The translations under genes were made by a program, and so were the position numbers. The notes under the pieces were generated by a model that saw nothing but the letters and a program-made list of their open reading frames with translations, was not told where the DNA came from and searched no databases. This document shows positions 36,039 through 46,279 of a stretch of 64,000 bases of DNA, piece after piece; the first letter of the stretch is position 1; every line of letters starts with the position of its first letter. Origin of the DNA: JAMXLO01 sp963812475 (GTDB lineage Bacteria; Pseudomonadota; Alphaproteobacteria; Acetobacterales; Acetobacteraceae); the NCBI GenBank assembly GCA_963812475.1, contig CAWEVI010000008.1, forward strand, positions 1 to 64,000. Reading direction: 5' to 3'.

Positions 36039-36914
36039 CTACCCCTTGACGCCGCCCATTGTCAGGCCGGCCACCATGTAGCGACGCAGCCCGTAATAGA
36101 CCGCGATCGGCGGCAGCGAATAGACTAGGGCGATGGCCATCATGTAGTTCCACGGCGCCTCGTCGCTGTCGAAGAACTGGTCGATCGCCACCGCCACGGT
36201 CATGCTGCGCGGCGAGGACAGCAGCAGGAACTGATACAGGTACTCGTTCCAGGCGACCAGCAGCGCATAGGTCGCAACGGCAGCCAGTGCCGGGGCCATC
36301 AACGGCAGGTAAATGCGCAAATACACCTGGATCGGCGTTGCACCGTCCACACGCGCCGCCTCGTCCAGTTCGAGCGGGATCAGTTTTCCGTACTGGTGGA
36401 AGATCAGGATTGCGTACGGTGTTGCAAACGCCACCTCGGCCGCGATGACGGACAGGAGATTGTCGGTAAGTCCATAGATATGCATGAGCCGGGTAAACGG
36501 GATCACCAGCAGCGATGCGGGAACAGCGTAGGTGATGAGCGAGACGTTGCCCAGAAGCCATGCCTTGCGCAACCGCATGCGACCCATCGCAAAGCTCGCC
36601 AGCGACCCGGCGATCACCGTCAGCACCATGGTCGAGAGACCGACATAGATGCTGTTGCCGAACTGATGCCAGAAATTCTCAAGGTACCAGTAATCTTCGT
36701 TCCAGATAACCCGGAAGCTCTCGAAATTCGGATCGCTCGGCCAAACAGTGCCGGTGAATTCGTCACCGTCATCGCTGAGCGCAATCAGCAGCATGTTGTA
36801 AACGGGAATGAGCGTCCAGATCGCGAGTGCCAAGCCGAGCACGGCGGCGGCCGCGTTGGTCACGATCCGCCTCAGCCGGTAGCGTGGGCGCGCCACCGTC
36901 AGCGCGAGGCTCAT
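36039..36914 (-). CDS. Sugar ABC transporter permease, MalG type (pair 1)
   Basis: A 291-residue inner-membrane permease of the carbohydrate (CUT1) importer class. It starts MSLALTVARPRYRLRR and has six predicted spans. The EAA loop is DEAARVDGATPIQVYLRIYL, which docks the ATPase. C-terminal GGVKG is typical for MalG-like proteins. The start at 36914 overlaps the stop of the upstream MalF-type gene by four bases (ATGA), so the two are translated together. Confidence 0.92.
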   Translation of the reverse strand: MSLALTVARPRYRLRRIVTNAAAAVLGLALAIWTLIPVYNMLLIALSDDGDEFTGTVWPSDPNFESFRVIWNEDYWYLENFWHQFGNSIYVGLSTMVLTVIAGSLASFAMGRMRLRKAWLLGNVSLITYAVPASLLVIPFTRLMHIYGLTDNLLSVIAAEVAFATPYAILIFHQYGKLIPLELDEAARVDGATPIQVYLRIYLPLMAPALAAVATYALLVAWNEYLYQFLLLSSPRSMTVAVAIDQFFDSDEAPWNYMMAIALVYSLPPIAVYYGLRRYMVAGLTMGGVKG

Positions 36915-37828
36915 AATTGAACCTCCGTCGCCTGAAGCCGTCGCATCAGCAGTATCGCGATCGGTATCAGCACCGGCAATGCCGATATGGCCGCCGCCAC
37001 GCCCAGTTCCGGATAGCCGTGGTCGAATGCGACGCGGAAGCCGTAAGTGGCCAGCACCTCGGTCTGCAGGGCGGGCGCGCCACTTGAGACGAAATATGCA
37101 GTCGTGAAGTCGCCAATCGTCCATAGCGTGGAAAGCAGCGTGCAGACCAGATAGAGGTTCGCCAGCAAGGGGAATGTCACGTAGGTAAAGCGGCGGATGC
37201 CGGTGGCGCCGTCCACCGCGGCCGCTTCATAAATATCCTGCGGAATCGCCATTCGGCCAGCCAGGAATACCAAGGTCCAGAATGGCATCCATTTCCAGAT
37301 ATAGGCGAGGACGTTGGCTCCCATCGCGAGCCAGTAGGAGTTGAACCAGATCGGGCCATCGATGCCGAAGAGTTCCTCCAACGCGCTGTTGAGAAATCCG
37401 CCGTAGCCGATGAACATCCAGTGCAACGACAGAAACGCGGGCAGCGCCGGGAGGGCCCATGGCAGCATGTAAAGCACCAGCAGTGCCTTGATCCACCGGC
37501 TCCGCTGCATGAAGAATCCGGACAGCAGGAACGCCAGAAACATCTTCACGTTCACGCCGATACCTGCGAGCAGCAGGGTATTGATCACGGTGATAACGTA
37601 GTGCGGGTCCTCGAACAGTCTGACGTAAAGCTCCGGGTTGCTGCCCAGCCACAGGCCGTAGATGACAGGAAACACAACGAAGGCCAGGAACACAGCCACG
37701 TAAGGCAGGAAGAACGCGACGGCCCAGGTGGTGTCCGAGCCTTGCAGGCGTCCGCGCCAGGGGGGACGCCGCGACTGGCCGAGCGCGATGGATCGGCCGA
37801 ATCCGAGGGCCTGCTGGGTACTGCTCAT
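36911..37828 (-). CDS. Sugar ABC transporter permease, MalF type (pair 1)
   Basis: A 305-residue permease whose partner is the overlapping MalG-type gene. It shows an initial cytoplasmic stretch, FFLPYVAVFLAFVVFPVIYGLWLG as first span, and the EAA loop YEAAAVDGATGIRRFTYVTF. It is closely similar to the permease at 38746 in both length and motif spacing, which shows that the permease pair has been duplicated. Confidence 0.92.
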   Translation of the reverse strand: MSSTQQALGFGRSIALGQSRRPPWRGRLQGSDTTWAVAFFLPYVAVFLAFVVFPVIYGLWLGSNPELYVRLFEDPHYVITVINTLLLAGIGVNVKMFLAFLLSGFFMQRSRWIKALLVLYMLPWALPALPAFLSLHWMFIGYGGFLNSALEELFGIDGPIWFNSYWLAMGANVLAYIWKWMPFWTLVFLAGRMAIPQDIYEAAAVDGATGIRRFTYVTFPLLANLYLVCTLLSTLWTIGDFTTAYFVSSGAPALQTEVLATYGFRVAFDHGYPELGVAAAISALPVLIPIAILLMRRLQATEVQL

Positions 37829-37861
37829 CGTCTTGCCTCCGCGTCGCCGCGGTGGTGGCGC

Positions 37862-38749
37862 TTATCCCTTCACGCCACCCATGGTCAGACCCGCCGCCAT
37901 GTACCGCCGGAAGCCATAGTACAGAATGATCGGCGGCAGCGCGTAGATGATCGCAGTGGCCATCATGTAGTTCCAAGGCGATTCATCGCTGTTGAGGAAC
38001 TGCGCCAGCGCTACCGCGACGGTCATGCTGTCCGGCGTGGACAGCAGCAGAAAGTTGTACAGGTATTCGTTCCATGCCAGCAGCAGCGCATAGGTACCAA
38101 CGGCAACCAGTGCCGGGGCCATCAGCGGCAAGTAGATGCGGAAATAGATCTGCAGCGGCGTGGCGCCATCGATCCGCGCGGACTCGTCGAGCTCCATCGG
38201 GATCGACTTGCCATACTGCGAGAAGATGAAGATGGCATATGGGGTGGCGAACGTCGTCAGCGCCAGGATCACCGACGCGAGGTGATTCCCTAGTCCATAA
38301 ATCTGCATGATCCGGTAGATCGGAATTGCCAAAAACGATGCCGGGATCACATAGGTCATCAGTGCTGCGTTGGTCAGCAACCAGCCATGGCGCAGACGCA
38401 TCCGGCCGACCGTGAAACTGGCCAGCGAGCCGATGAGCAACGTCAGAAACGTCACCATCAGGCCGACATAGAAGCTGTTGCCGAACTGATGCCAGAAACG
38501 CTCAAGGTACCAGAAGTCTTCGGTGATGACGACGCGGAAGCTCTCCAGCGAGGGATTTTCCGGCCAGATCGTCCCGCTGAAGATGTCGTCGTGACTGTCG
38601 AGTGCGATCATCCACATGTTGTAGATCGGCGTGACGGACCACACGACGAGCACGAACCCGAGAGCCAGGCACGCCGCTTCCACCCCATAGCGTTGCAGTC
38701 GGTAGTGCAGCGGGGAACGCATCTGCCGGCCGTCCGTGGTGGCGCTCAC
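37862..38749 (-). CDS. Sugar ABC transporter permease, MalG type (pair 2)
   Basis: A 295-residue MalG-type permease starting at GTG 38749, which overlaps the preceding stop (GTGA); an ATG nine codons in (38722) is an alternative. The EAA loop is DESARIDGATPLQIYFRIYL and the end is GLTMGGVKG, the same as the pair-1 gene. Both proteins share GNSxYVGL and SLASFxxGRMRLR, marking them as recent paralogues. Confidence 0.91.
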   Translation of the reverse strand: MSATTDGRQMRSPLHYRLQRYGVEAACLALGFVLVVWSVTPIYNMWMIALDSHDDIFSGTIWPENPSLESFRVVITEDFWYLERFWHQFGNSFYVGLMVTFLTLLIGSLASFTVGRMRLRHGWLLTNAALMTYVIPASFLAIPIYRIMQIYGLGNHLASVILALTTFATPYAIFIFSQYGKSIPMELDESARIDGATPLQIYFRIYLPLMAPALVAVGTYALLLAWNEYLYNFLLLSTPDSMTVAVALAQFLNSDESPWNYMMATAIIYALPPIILYYGFRRYMAAGLTMGGVKG

Positions 38750-39663
38750 AACTGGCCCTCCGACATACGGAGCTTGCGCATCAGCAGGATGACCAGCGGG
38801 ATCAGCAACGGCAGCGCCGACATCACCGCGGCCACGCCGAGGCGGGGCTGCGCGATGGTGAACGCGTAGCGAATGCCGAGTGTGGCAAGTACCTCGGTGG
38901 ACATCGCTGGGCCGCCGCCCGAAACGAAGTAGGTCGCGTTGAAGTCGCCGAGTGCGAAGACCATGTCGAGCAATGTGCACACGAGGTACAGGTTCGCCAG
39001 CAGCGGGACGGTCACATGTGTGAAGCGGCGGAAGCCGGTGGCGCCATCGACCGCGGCTGCCTCGTAGAGCTCCTGCGGTACTGCCATCCGGCCCGCCAGC
39101 AGGATCACCGTCCAGAACGGCAGGGTCTTCCATATATAGGCGCCGATGTTGCACGCGAGCCCCATCCAGCGATCATTCAGATAAACCGGGCCATCGATGC
39201 CGGTCAGCAGATACAGCACGTTGTTGAGCATGCCCCACTGACCGTTCAGGAACCAATGGATCGACATGTACGCAGGCAAAGCCGGCGTCGCCCATGGCAG
39301 GATGAAGATCACCAGCAGCGCCTTGATCCACCAGCGCTTGCGAATGAAGAAACCCGACAGCAGGAAGGCCAGAAACATCTTCACGTTCACGCCGATGCCG
39401 ACGTAAAGCAGCGTATTGACCACACTGGTCAGGTAGCGGGGATCCGAGAACAGGTCCTTGTAGAGTGCGGGTTCGCTGCCCATCCAGATCCCGAAGCCGA
39501 CCGGATAGACGACGAACGCGAAGAACACCGCGATGTAGGGCAGGGCGAACGCGATTGCCCAGGCGAATTCCGAGCCCTGCAGCCCACCGTACCAGGCGCG
39601 TCGCCGCAGGCGAGGAGCAGCGGCGGCCCGTCCGACGGCAATTGCCTGCTGTGTTACGCTCAT
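38746..39663 (-). CDS. Sugar ABC transporter permease, MalF type (pair 2)
   Basis: A 305-residue MalF-type permease. The EAA loop is YEAAAVDGATGFRRFTHVTV, and KMFLAFLLSGFF recurs in the pair-1 paralogue. It follows the first of three binding-protein genes after 16 bases and overlaps the next permease by four bases. Confidence 0.92.
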   Translation of the reverse strand: MSVTQQAIAVGRAAAAPRLRRRAWYGGLQGSEFAWAIAFALPYIAVFFAFVVYPVGFGIWMGSEPALYKDLFSDPRYLTSVVNTLLYVGIGVNVKMFLAFLLSGFFIRKRWWIKALLVIFILPWATPALPAYMSIHWFLNGQWGMLNNVLYLLTGIDGPVYLNDRWMGLACNIGAYIWKTLPFWTVILLAGRMAVPQELYEAAAVDGATGFRRFTHVTVPLLANLYLVCTLLDMVFALGDFNATYFVSGGGPAMSTEVLATLGIRYAFTIAQPRLGVAAVMSALPLLIPLVILLMRKLRMSEGQL

Positions 39664-39679
39664 GTTCGCCTCGTTCGAT

Positions 39680-41060
39680 TTATCCGAATGTGAACTTCGC
39701 GAAGACCTGGTCGGCCCGCTTGAACGCCTTGTCGACCGCGTCGGCCGGCTTCATGCCATTCTTGATGACGTCGGCGTGGGCCTGGCCCCAGAGCTGCTCG
39801 GCATTGGCCTGCCCCCAGGCCGGTGTGAATCCCTCATAGACAGGCAGGGTGGGATTGAGCACGGCCTCGGTGACATAGGGCTTCAGGCACGGCATGTCGG
39901 TGCTGAGCCAGAACGGGTCGTCCTTCACAAGCTGCGGGATTGCCGGCACCCAGCGACCCAGACCGGCCTTGAGGTTCTCGTTCATCACCTTCGGCTGCAT
40001 GAAGAACTTCATGAAGTCCTTGGCGACCTCAACGTTCTTCGCACCCTTGGGAATATAACCGCCGCCGGCGTTGATCTGAGTCTTCATCGGCGTGCCGTCG
40101 TTCTTGTTCACCGGGGCCAGCGTCTGCATGTCATGGTAAAACGCCTGCTTGTCCTTGATCATCGCCAACTCGGTCGACAACGTGCCGTCGAAATCCATCA
40201 GGAACAGCTTCTCGTGGTAGCCGTTGTTGTCGTCGGCGTCGTTCCAGCTCAGCGCCTCCGGCGGCACCACCCCTTCCTTGTAGAGGTCCGTCATGAACTC
40301 GACCGACTTGATCGCCGCCTCGCGAACCTTCGGATCGTCGGTGTGCAACTTGCCGTCCGGCGTGACGATACCCTCGCCGCCATTGGCAATCATGAAATGC
40401 GCGAACAGGTTGTTCCCGTCATTGGGCCCGACCGTGGTGATCTGCAGGCCGCAGGCATAGATCCTTCGCATCCCCTTTGAACGCAGCGGTGCCTGGGCCT
40501 GCTTGAGGTAGGTCCAGATACCGTTCCAATCCTTGGGAATCTCCGACATCTTGAGCCCGGCCTTTTCGACGAGGTCGCCCCAGATGTGAAATGGCGTGGC
40601 TCCCTGTTTGATCGGGCAAAGGTAGTAGGCGCGCTTCTTCGTTACCTTGTTATAGAACGTCGAGCCGAGCTTGGCGGTCTCCGAGAGCTGGGAACTCGTA
40701 GGGGGCCACGACGTCGGACACGTCTTCCAGTTTATCGTCCCAGGCGTTCTGCGGCAGGATCGATGACGGGGCGTCCATGAAGACCAGGTCCGGAACGTCG
40801 CCGCTGGTCAGCGCCGATATCGTCTTCTGGTTCATCGCCATGAACGGCATCACGCTGTAGTCGAGCTTATTGCCGCTCGCCTTCATATAGTCCTCAGCGA
40901 CCTGTTTGATCGCAGCGTCCTCCTGAGGAATGAAGCCCTGATTGAGCCAGCAGACCGCGGTCTTTGCCTGTGCGTTCGCGATGTATGGACGCGCCAACGC
41001 GCCCGCCGCCGCCAGGCCCACGGATCCAGCTAACACAGAACGTCGGCTCATGTTGACCAT
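39680..41060 (-). CDS. Sugar ABC transporter substrate-binding protein 1, frameshifted
   Basis: Family-1 extracellular binding protein with a Tat-like leader (MSRRSVLAGSVGLAAAGALA). The start at 41060 follows AGGAGAG. The first frame gives QNAWDDKLEDVSDVVAPYE and then runs off; deleting one base at about 40693 restores SQLSETAKLGSTFYNKVTKK and continues to the stop at 39680 (FAKFTFG end). The corrected length, 459 residues, equals that of the paralogue at 41271, which strongly supports a single-base insertion. It probably binds a sugar or polyol; the ligand is unknown. Confidence 0.9.
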
Positions 41061-41270
41061 GGCCGCTCTCCTTCCCTGCTGACCGTCGCTGTGGCGCCGG
41101 CTTCTTGTTGAATAGGTTTCAATAGACAACGTAGCTTACGGGGCTGGCCGAGGCCAGTCAAACTCAAGGGTACCCCGCTACCGAGGGTGCCCGTCGCGGC
41201 GCGAATTGACCCTGCGCGGGCCGACTGATGCGACAACCTATGGTGTCAGCCCGCGCTCGCCCGGTCAGCC

Positions 41271-42650
41271 TTATTCGAATGTGAACTTCGCGAATATCGT
41301 TTCCATGCGCCTGAACGCCTTGTCCACCGCCGCCGTCGGCGTCATGCCGTTCTTTATGACATCGGCATGTGCCCCGCCCCAGAGTTGTTCCGCGTTGACC
41401 TGTCCCCATGCCGGATTGAAGCCGGTGTAGGCCGGAACGGTTGGCCCCAGCACCAACTCCTGCACGAAGGGCGGCCGATGTGGGTCACTGGGATCCAGCC
41501 ACCACGGATCTTGCTTCACAATCGCCGGGATCGACGGCACGGCGCGACCCAGCCCACCCTTGAGGTTTTTGTCCAGCACCTCCGGCTGCAGGAAGAATCG
41601 CGCGAAGTCCTTGGCAACCTCCAGGTTCTTGGCACCCTTCGGGATGAAGAGACCGCCGGCGCCAACCTGCGCAGGCATCGGCTTGCCGTCGTTCGCCAGC
41701 GGCAGACCCACCGTCACCATCTGCTCGAGATACGCCTTCTTGTCCTTGATCATCGCGAGTTCGGTGGAAAGGGAGCCATCGAAATCCATCACGATGAGCT
41801 TCTCGTGGAACGAATTGTTGTCGTCGGCGTCGGTCCAGCTCAGCGCTTCAGGCGGCACATAGCCTTCCTTGTAGGCATTGGTCAGCCAGGTGACTGACTT
41901 GATCGCCGCCTCGCGCACCTGAGGGTCTTCGGTGTGGAGCTTGCCGTCCTCGGTGACAATGCCCGCGCCGCCATTGGCGATCATGAAATGCGCCATGAGG
42001 CCGTTGCCGTCATTGGGCCCCACAGTCGTGATCTGCGGTCCCATGGCGTAGATCTTCCGCATCCCCTTACCGCGCAGCACCGCCTGCATCGGTTTGAAAA
42101 AGTCCCAGTAGGCATCCCAGGTCTTGGGTGCATCCGACAGCTTGTAGCCGGCCTTCTCGACCAGATCGCCCCAGATATGGAACGGCTCCGCACCCTGGCT
42201 CAGCGGAACCAGGTAGTAGGCGCGTCGCTTCGTGACGCTGTTGTAGTAGCTGGAAGACAGCAGCGAGGTGGTGCTGAGCTCCGACTTGTGCGCCTCGACG
42301 ATGTCGCTCACGTCCACCAGCCTATCGTTCCAAGCGTTCTGCGGCAGGATCGTCGAGGGCGCTATGTGAAAGATCAGGTCCGGAACGTCGCCGCTGGTCA
42401 GGGCGGAGATGATCTTCTGGTTCAGCGCCATGAACGGCATGATGCTGAGGTCGATCTTGTTGCCGCTTGATTTCTCATAATCCGCCGCAGTCGCGCGGAA
42501 CGCGGCGTCCTCTTCCGGCACGAATCCTTGGTCCCGCCAGACGATGGCTGTCGTGGCCGCTGCGTTGGCGATGTGCGGTCGCGCCAGAATCCCTGTTGCC
42601 GCCAAGCCGAGGGATCCGCAAATCACCGATCGCCGGCTCATGTATTCCAT
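41271..42650 (-). CDS. Sugar ABC transporter substrate-binding protein 2
   Basis: Intact 459-residue paralogue. It has a twin-arginine leader (MEYMSRRSVICGSLGLAA), QGFVPEEDAAFRATAADYEK, FHIWGDLVEKAGYKLSDAPK, ITTVGPNDGNGLMAHFMIAN and FAKFTFE end. It shares most motifs with the other two binding proteins in the cluster. The Shine-Dalgarno and the leader AAGGAGAACGGCC upstream of ATG are nearly the same in all three genes, so the duplication included the translation start region. Confidence 0.93.
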   Translation of the reverse strand: MEYMSRRSVICGSLGLAATGILARPHIANAAATTAIVWRDQGFVPEEDAAFRATAADYEKSSGNKIDLSIMPFMALNQKIISALTSGDVPDLIFHIAPSTILPQNAWNDRLVDVSDIVEAHKSELSTTSLLSSSYYNSVTKRRAYYLVPLSQGAEPFHIWGDLVEKAGYKLSDAPKTWDAYWDFFKPMQAVLRGKGMRKIYAMGPQITTVGPNDGNGLMAHFMIANGGAGIVTEDGKLHTEDPQVREAAIKSVTWLTNAYKEGYVPPEALSWTDADDNNSFHEKLIVMDFDGSLSTELAMIKDKKAYLEQMVTVGLPLANDGKPMPAQVGAGGLFIPKGAKNLEVAKDFARFFLQPEVLDKNLKGGLGRAVPSIPAIVKQDPWWLDPSDPHRPPFVQELVLGPTVPAYTGFNPAWGQVNAEQLWGGAHADVIKNGMTPTAAVDKAFRRMETIFAKFTFE

Positions 42651-42818
42651 GGCCGTTCTCCTTCCCTGACTGATTGACCGGTCGCTTAGGCGCCGGTTCT
42701 TTGCGGTGGCGCTTACGAGAGCGCTTGTTATCCCTCGGTCAGCCTACGTCCGCCTGCCGCAGACAGTCAAAGCATTTGACGTGCTGTCAGCGCACCAACG
42801 CAGCCAATCGTTGCGATC

Positions 42819-44201
42819 CTATCCGAAGGTGAACTTGGCAAAGATCGCCTCGGCACGCGTGAATGCCTTGTCCACCGCGGCCGCCGGCGTCATCCCGTTT
42901 TTGATGACATCGGCATGGCAATTGCCCCAGAGTTGCTCGGCGTTGACCTTGCCCCAGGCCGGATTAAATCCGTTGAAGGCCGGGAATGTCGGACCCAGCA
43001 CGGCCTCGTGCACGTACGGCGACCTGTGCGGATCCTCCTTCGTATCGAGCCACCACGGATCGTCCTTCACGATCTGCGGTATGACCGGTACCCAACGACC
43101 CAGACCATTCTTCAGGTTCTCGTTCATCACCTGCGGCTGCATGAAGTATTTCATAAAGTCCTTCGCGACCTCGACGCTCTTCGCCCCCCTCGGGATGAAG
43201 CCGCCGCCGGCAGCCTGAACCGCAGGCATCGGCGAGCCGTCATTGCGGTTCGGCAGCCCCATCACGACCATCTCCTCGTAATAGGCCTTCTTGTTCTTGA
43301 TCATGGCGAGCTCGGTCGAGAGCGTGCCGTCGATATCCATCACGAACAGCTTCTCGTGATACGCATTGTTGTCGTCGGCGTCGTTCCAGGTCAGCGCCTC
43401 GGGCGGTATGTAGCCTTCCTTGTAGCAATTCGTCATGTAGGTGACCGATCGGATCGCCGCCTCGCGCACCTGCGGATCGTCGGTGTGCAGCTTGCCGTCC
43501 TTGGTGAGAATGTTCTGACCACCGTTGGCGAGCATGAAATGAGCGAAAAGACCATTACCGTCGTTCGGCCCGACGGTGGTGATCTGCATGCCCATGGCAT
43601 ACATCTTGCGCATCCCCTTGGCGCGCAATTCCTTCTGCACCGGCTTGAAGAAATCCCAGAAGGCGTCCCAGGTGTTCGGTGCTTCGGAAAGTTTGAAGCC
43701 GGCCTTGGCGACAAGATCGCCCCAGATATGCATCGGGGAGCATGCCTGCTTGATGGGAACCAGGTAGAAGCTCCGCTGTTTCGTGACGCCGTTGTAAAAA
43801 GTGGAGTTCAACAACGCGGTTGCGCTGAGATTGCTCCGCTGCTCCTCGACAACGTCGCTCACGTCCACCAGATTGTTCTCCCAGGCATTCTGCGGCAGAA
43901 TCGTCGCCGGGGCATCGTGGAAAATGAGGTCCGGAACATCTCCGCTCGCGATCGCGGATATTGCCTTCTGATTGAGCGCCATGAACGGCATGACGCTGAG
44001 GTCGATCTTGTTGCCGCTGGCCTTCTCGTAATCCGCGACTGTCTTGCGGAAGGCTGCATCCTCCTCGGGGACGAAGCCCTGCACCTGCCAAACGGTCGCG
44101 GTCTTGCTCGCCGCGTTTGCGAGGTACGGCCGCGACATGGCCACCGCAGTTGTCAGGCCAAGCGAGCCGACAATGACCGATCGCCGGCTCATGGTGCCCA
44201 T
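42819..44201 (-). CDS. Sugar ABC transporter substrate-binding protein 3
   Basis: Third paralogue, 460 residues, intact. Leader MGTMSRRSVIVGSLGLTTA carries SRR; then VQGFVPEEDAAFRKTVADYE, MHIWGDLVAKAGFKLSEAP, QITTVGPNDGNGLFAHFMLA and FAKFTFG. It is the first gene of the importer cluster. Three receptors with two permease pairs suggest a broadened ligand range. Confidence 0.93.
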   Translation of the reverse strand: MGTMSRRSVIVGSLGLTTAVAMSRPYLANAASKTATVWQVQGFVPEEDAAFRKTVADYEKASGNKIDLSVMPFMALNQKAISAIASGDVPDLIFHDAPATILPQNAWENNLVDVSDVVEEQRSNLSATALLNSTFYNGVTKQRSFYLVPIKQACSPMHIWGDLVAKAGFKLSEAPNTWDAFWDFFKPVQKELRAKGMRKMYAMGMQITTVGPNDGNGLFAHFMLANGGQNILTKDGKLHTDDPQVREAAIRSVTYMTNCYKEGYIPPEALTWNDADDNNAYHEKLFVMDIDGTLSTELAMIKNKKAYYEEMVVMGLPNRNDGSPMPAVQAAGGGFIPRGAKSVEVAKDFMKYFMQPQVMNENLKNGLGRWVPVIPQIVKDDPWWLDTKEDPHRSPYVHEAVLGPTFPAFNGFNPAWGKVNAEQLWGNCHADVIKNGMTPAAAVDKAFTRAEAIFAKFTFG

Positions 44202-44368
44202 GGCCGTTCTCCTTCCCTATTGGCCGGACGTTGGACCGCCGGCTTTGTGCGATGACTTATCGAATGCCTTGTCGAATTGACCTGAGGCTACGGCGAATTT
44301 CGATGCCCGGTCAAACCTTCGATTACGCGCGGTCGCCCGTCCTTGACTGGCGGAGTTTGGTCGCCGTT

Positions 44369-45118
44369 CTACCCGTCCACCGCGGCCTTGCGGGCCATTG
44401 CCTCCTCGGCCGAGGAGATGCCGCCGTGCGCGGCGGACCAAGCGACCGGATCCTCCAGGAAGCGGCGCACCTCGGCCAGCGCCGGTTCGGCGAAGTACGG
44501 CCGGTCCTTGCACGCCTCCAGCACGTCCCACCAGGTGCACAGGTGGTGCAGTGCGATATCCATCCGCGCCAGTGTCTCGAACGCGCCCGGGAACACGCCG
44601 TAAAAGAACACCACGAACGCGTGGTTGACGATGGCGCCGGCGTCGCGCAACGCCTGGGCGAAACGGATCTTCGACTGGCCGTCGGTGGTAAGGTCCTCGA
44701 CCAGCAGTGTGCGCTTGCCCTCCGGCACGTCGCCCTCGATCAGTGCATTGCGTCCAAAGCCCTTCGGCCTCTTCCGCACATAGGCCATCGGCGCCAGCAT
44801 CCGATCGGCGATCCAGGCGGCGAACGGAATGCCCGCGGTCTCGCCGCCGGCCACTGCCTCGATGGTCTCGTAGCCGACATGGCGGTTGATCTTCTCCACG
44901 CCAAGCTCGCAGATCTTCGACCGCGCGCGTGGAAAGTAGATGATGCGCCGGCAGTCGATATAGACCGGCGACTTCCAGCCGGAGGTGAAGGTGTACGGCT
45001 CCTCAGGGCGGAAGTTGATCGCGTCGATTTCCAGCAGGATGCGCGCGGTCGTCAGTGCCGCGTCGCGGTCCCAGTCGGTGCTGCTTGTCTTCGGCATCGC
45101 GGGGGCGTGCTTGGCCAT
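44369..45118 (-). CDS. pyrE: Orotate phosphoribosyltransferase
   Basis: PyrE makes OMP from orotate and PRPP in pyrimidine synthesis. The start MAKHAPAMPKTSSTDWDRDA at 45118 gives 249 residues; the long open frame upstream runs antisense through ttuC and is not coding. RPEEPYTFTSGWKSPVYIDCR binds orotate; GETAGIPFAAWIADRM, YVRKRPKGFGRNALIEG and the PRPP loop RTLLVEDLTTDGQSKI are conserved. The gene is divergent from the dehydrogenase at 45188. Confidence 0.94.
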   Translation of the reverse strand: MAKHAPAMPKTSSTDWDRDAALTTARILLEIDAINFRPEEPYTFTSGWKSPVYIDCRRIIYFPRARSKICELGVEKINRHVGYETIEAVAGGETAGIPFAAWIADRMLAPMAYVRKRPKGFGRNALIEGDVPEGKRTLLVEDLTTDGQSKIRFAQALRDAGAIVNHAFVVFFYGVFPGAFETLARMDIALHHLCTWWDVLEACKDRPYFAEPALAEVRRFLEDPVAWSAAHGGISSAEEAMARKAAVDG

Positions 45119-45187
45119 GTCTGCCGTCGCCTCTTTCACTCTGATCACTGATCCCTGATAACTGATCACCGGCGAAGGAGATAGTCC

Positions 45188-46258
45188 ATGGCGCAGACGC
45201 ACAGGATCGCGGTTGTCCCCGGCGATGGCATCGGCAAGGAAACGGTGCCCGAGGCGTTGAAGGTGCTCGACGCGGCCTCGCGCCGCTTTGGCTTCGCCCT
45301 CGAGTTCGCGCATTACGACTGGTCGTGCGAGACCTACAAGAAGACCGGTGCGATGATGCCTGTCGATGGCATGGAGCGGCTGGCGCAATCGGACTCGATC
45401 CTGCTGGGTGCTGTGGGCTGGCCCGACGTGCCCGACCATATTTCGCTGTGGGGCCTGCTGATCCCGATCCGCCGGGGCTTCGATCAGTATGTGAACTTGC
45501 GTCCGTGCAAGCTGATGCCCGGCGTTCGCACGCCGCTGGCCGGCCGCACCGAGGCAGACATCGATTTTTACGTGGTGCGCGAGAACACCGAGGGCGAGTA
45601 TTCCTCGGTCGGAGGGCGGATGTTCATCGACACCGACCGCGAGTTCGTGTCGCAGCAGAGTGTGTTCAGCCGCCACGGCGTGGACCGGATCCTGAAATTC
45701 GCATTTGAACTGGCAAAGACGAGGCCGAAGAAGCACCTGACATCGGCGACCAAGTCGAACGGCATCACATTTACGATGCCTTACTGGGACGAGCGCTTCG
45801 CGCTCATGGGCAAATCGTATCCCGACATCCGCACCGACCAGTTCCACATCGACATCCTGTGCGCGCATTTCGTGCAGCATCCGGACTGGTTCGACGTGGT
45901 GGTGGGGTCCAACCTGTTCGGCGACATTCTCTCCGATCTTGGTCCGGCGGTGGCGGGTTCCATCGGCATCGCGCCCTCGGCCAACATCAATCCCGAGCGC
46001 CGATTTCCCTCGATGTTCGAACCGGTTCACGGATCGGCGCCCGACATTGCGGGCAAGTTCATCTGCAATCCGATCGGCCAGATCTGGTCGGCCGGTCTGA
46101 TGCTGGAGCATCTCGGCGAGGCGGAAGCGGGCAAGGCGGTCGTTGCAGCGATCGAGACGCTGCTGCGCGAGAGCGGCCCGAGGACGCGCGATATGGGCGG
46201 TCAGGCAGGAACGGCAGATGTGGGGAAGGCGCTGGCGGAGATCGTGGCGCAGCGATGA
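45188..46258 (+). CDS. ttuC: Tartrate dehydrogenase / decarboxylating beta-hydroxyacid dehydrogenase
   Basis: A 356-residue NAD-dependent enzyme of the isocitrate/isopropylmalate dehydrogenase family: RIAVVPGDGIGKETVPEAL, substrate-binding NLRPCKLMPGVRTPL, catalytic Tyr in ENTEGEYSSVGG, Lys in SATKSNGI, and metal-binding Asp in SNLFGDILSDLGPAVAGS. The DHISLWGLLIPIRRGFDQYVN segment is typical of tartrate dehydrogenase/D-malate dehydrogenase rather than LeuB. It has broad activity on tartrate and malate in known members. Confidence 0.9.
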   Translation: MAQTHRIAVVPGDGIGKETVPEALKVLDAASRRFGFALEFAHYDWSCETYKKTGAMMPVDGMERLAQSDSILLGAVGWPDVPDHISLWGLLIPIRRGFDQYVNLRPCKLMPGVRTPLAGRTEADIDFYVVRENTEGEYSSVGGRMFIDTDREFVSQQSVFSRHGVDRILKFAFELAKTRPKKHLTSATKSNGITFTMPYWDERFALMGKSYPDIRTDQFHIDILCAHFVQHPDWFDVVVGSNLFGDILSDLGPAVAGSIGIAPSANINPERRFPSMFEPVHGSAPDIAGKFICNPIGQIWSAGLMLEHLGEAEAGKAVVAAIETLLRESGPRTRDMGGQAGTADVGKALAEIVAQR

Positions 46259-46279
46259 ACGAACACCGGAGTGCTGACG

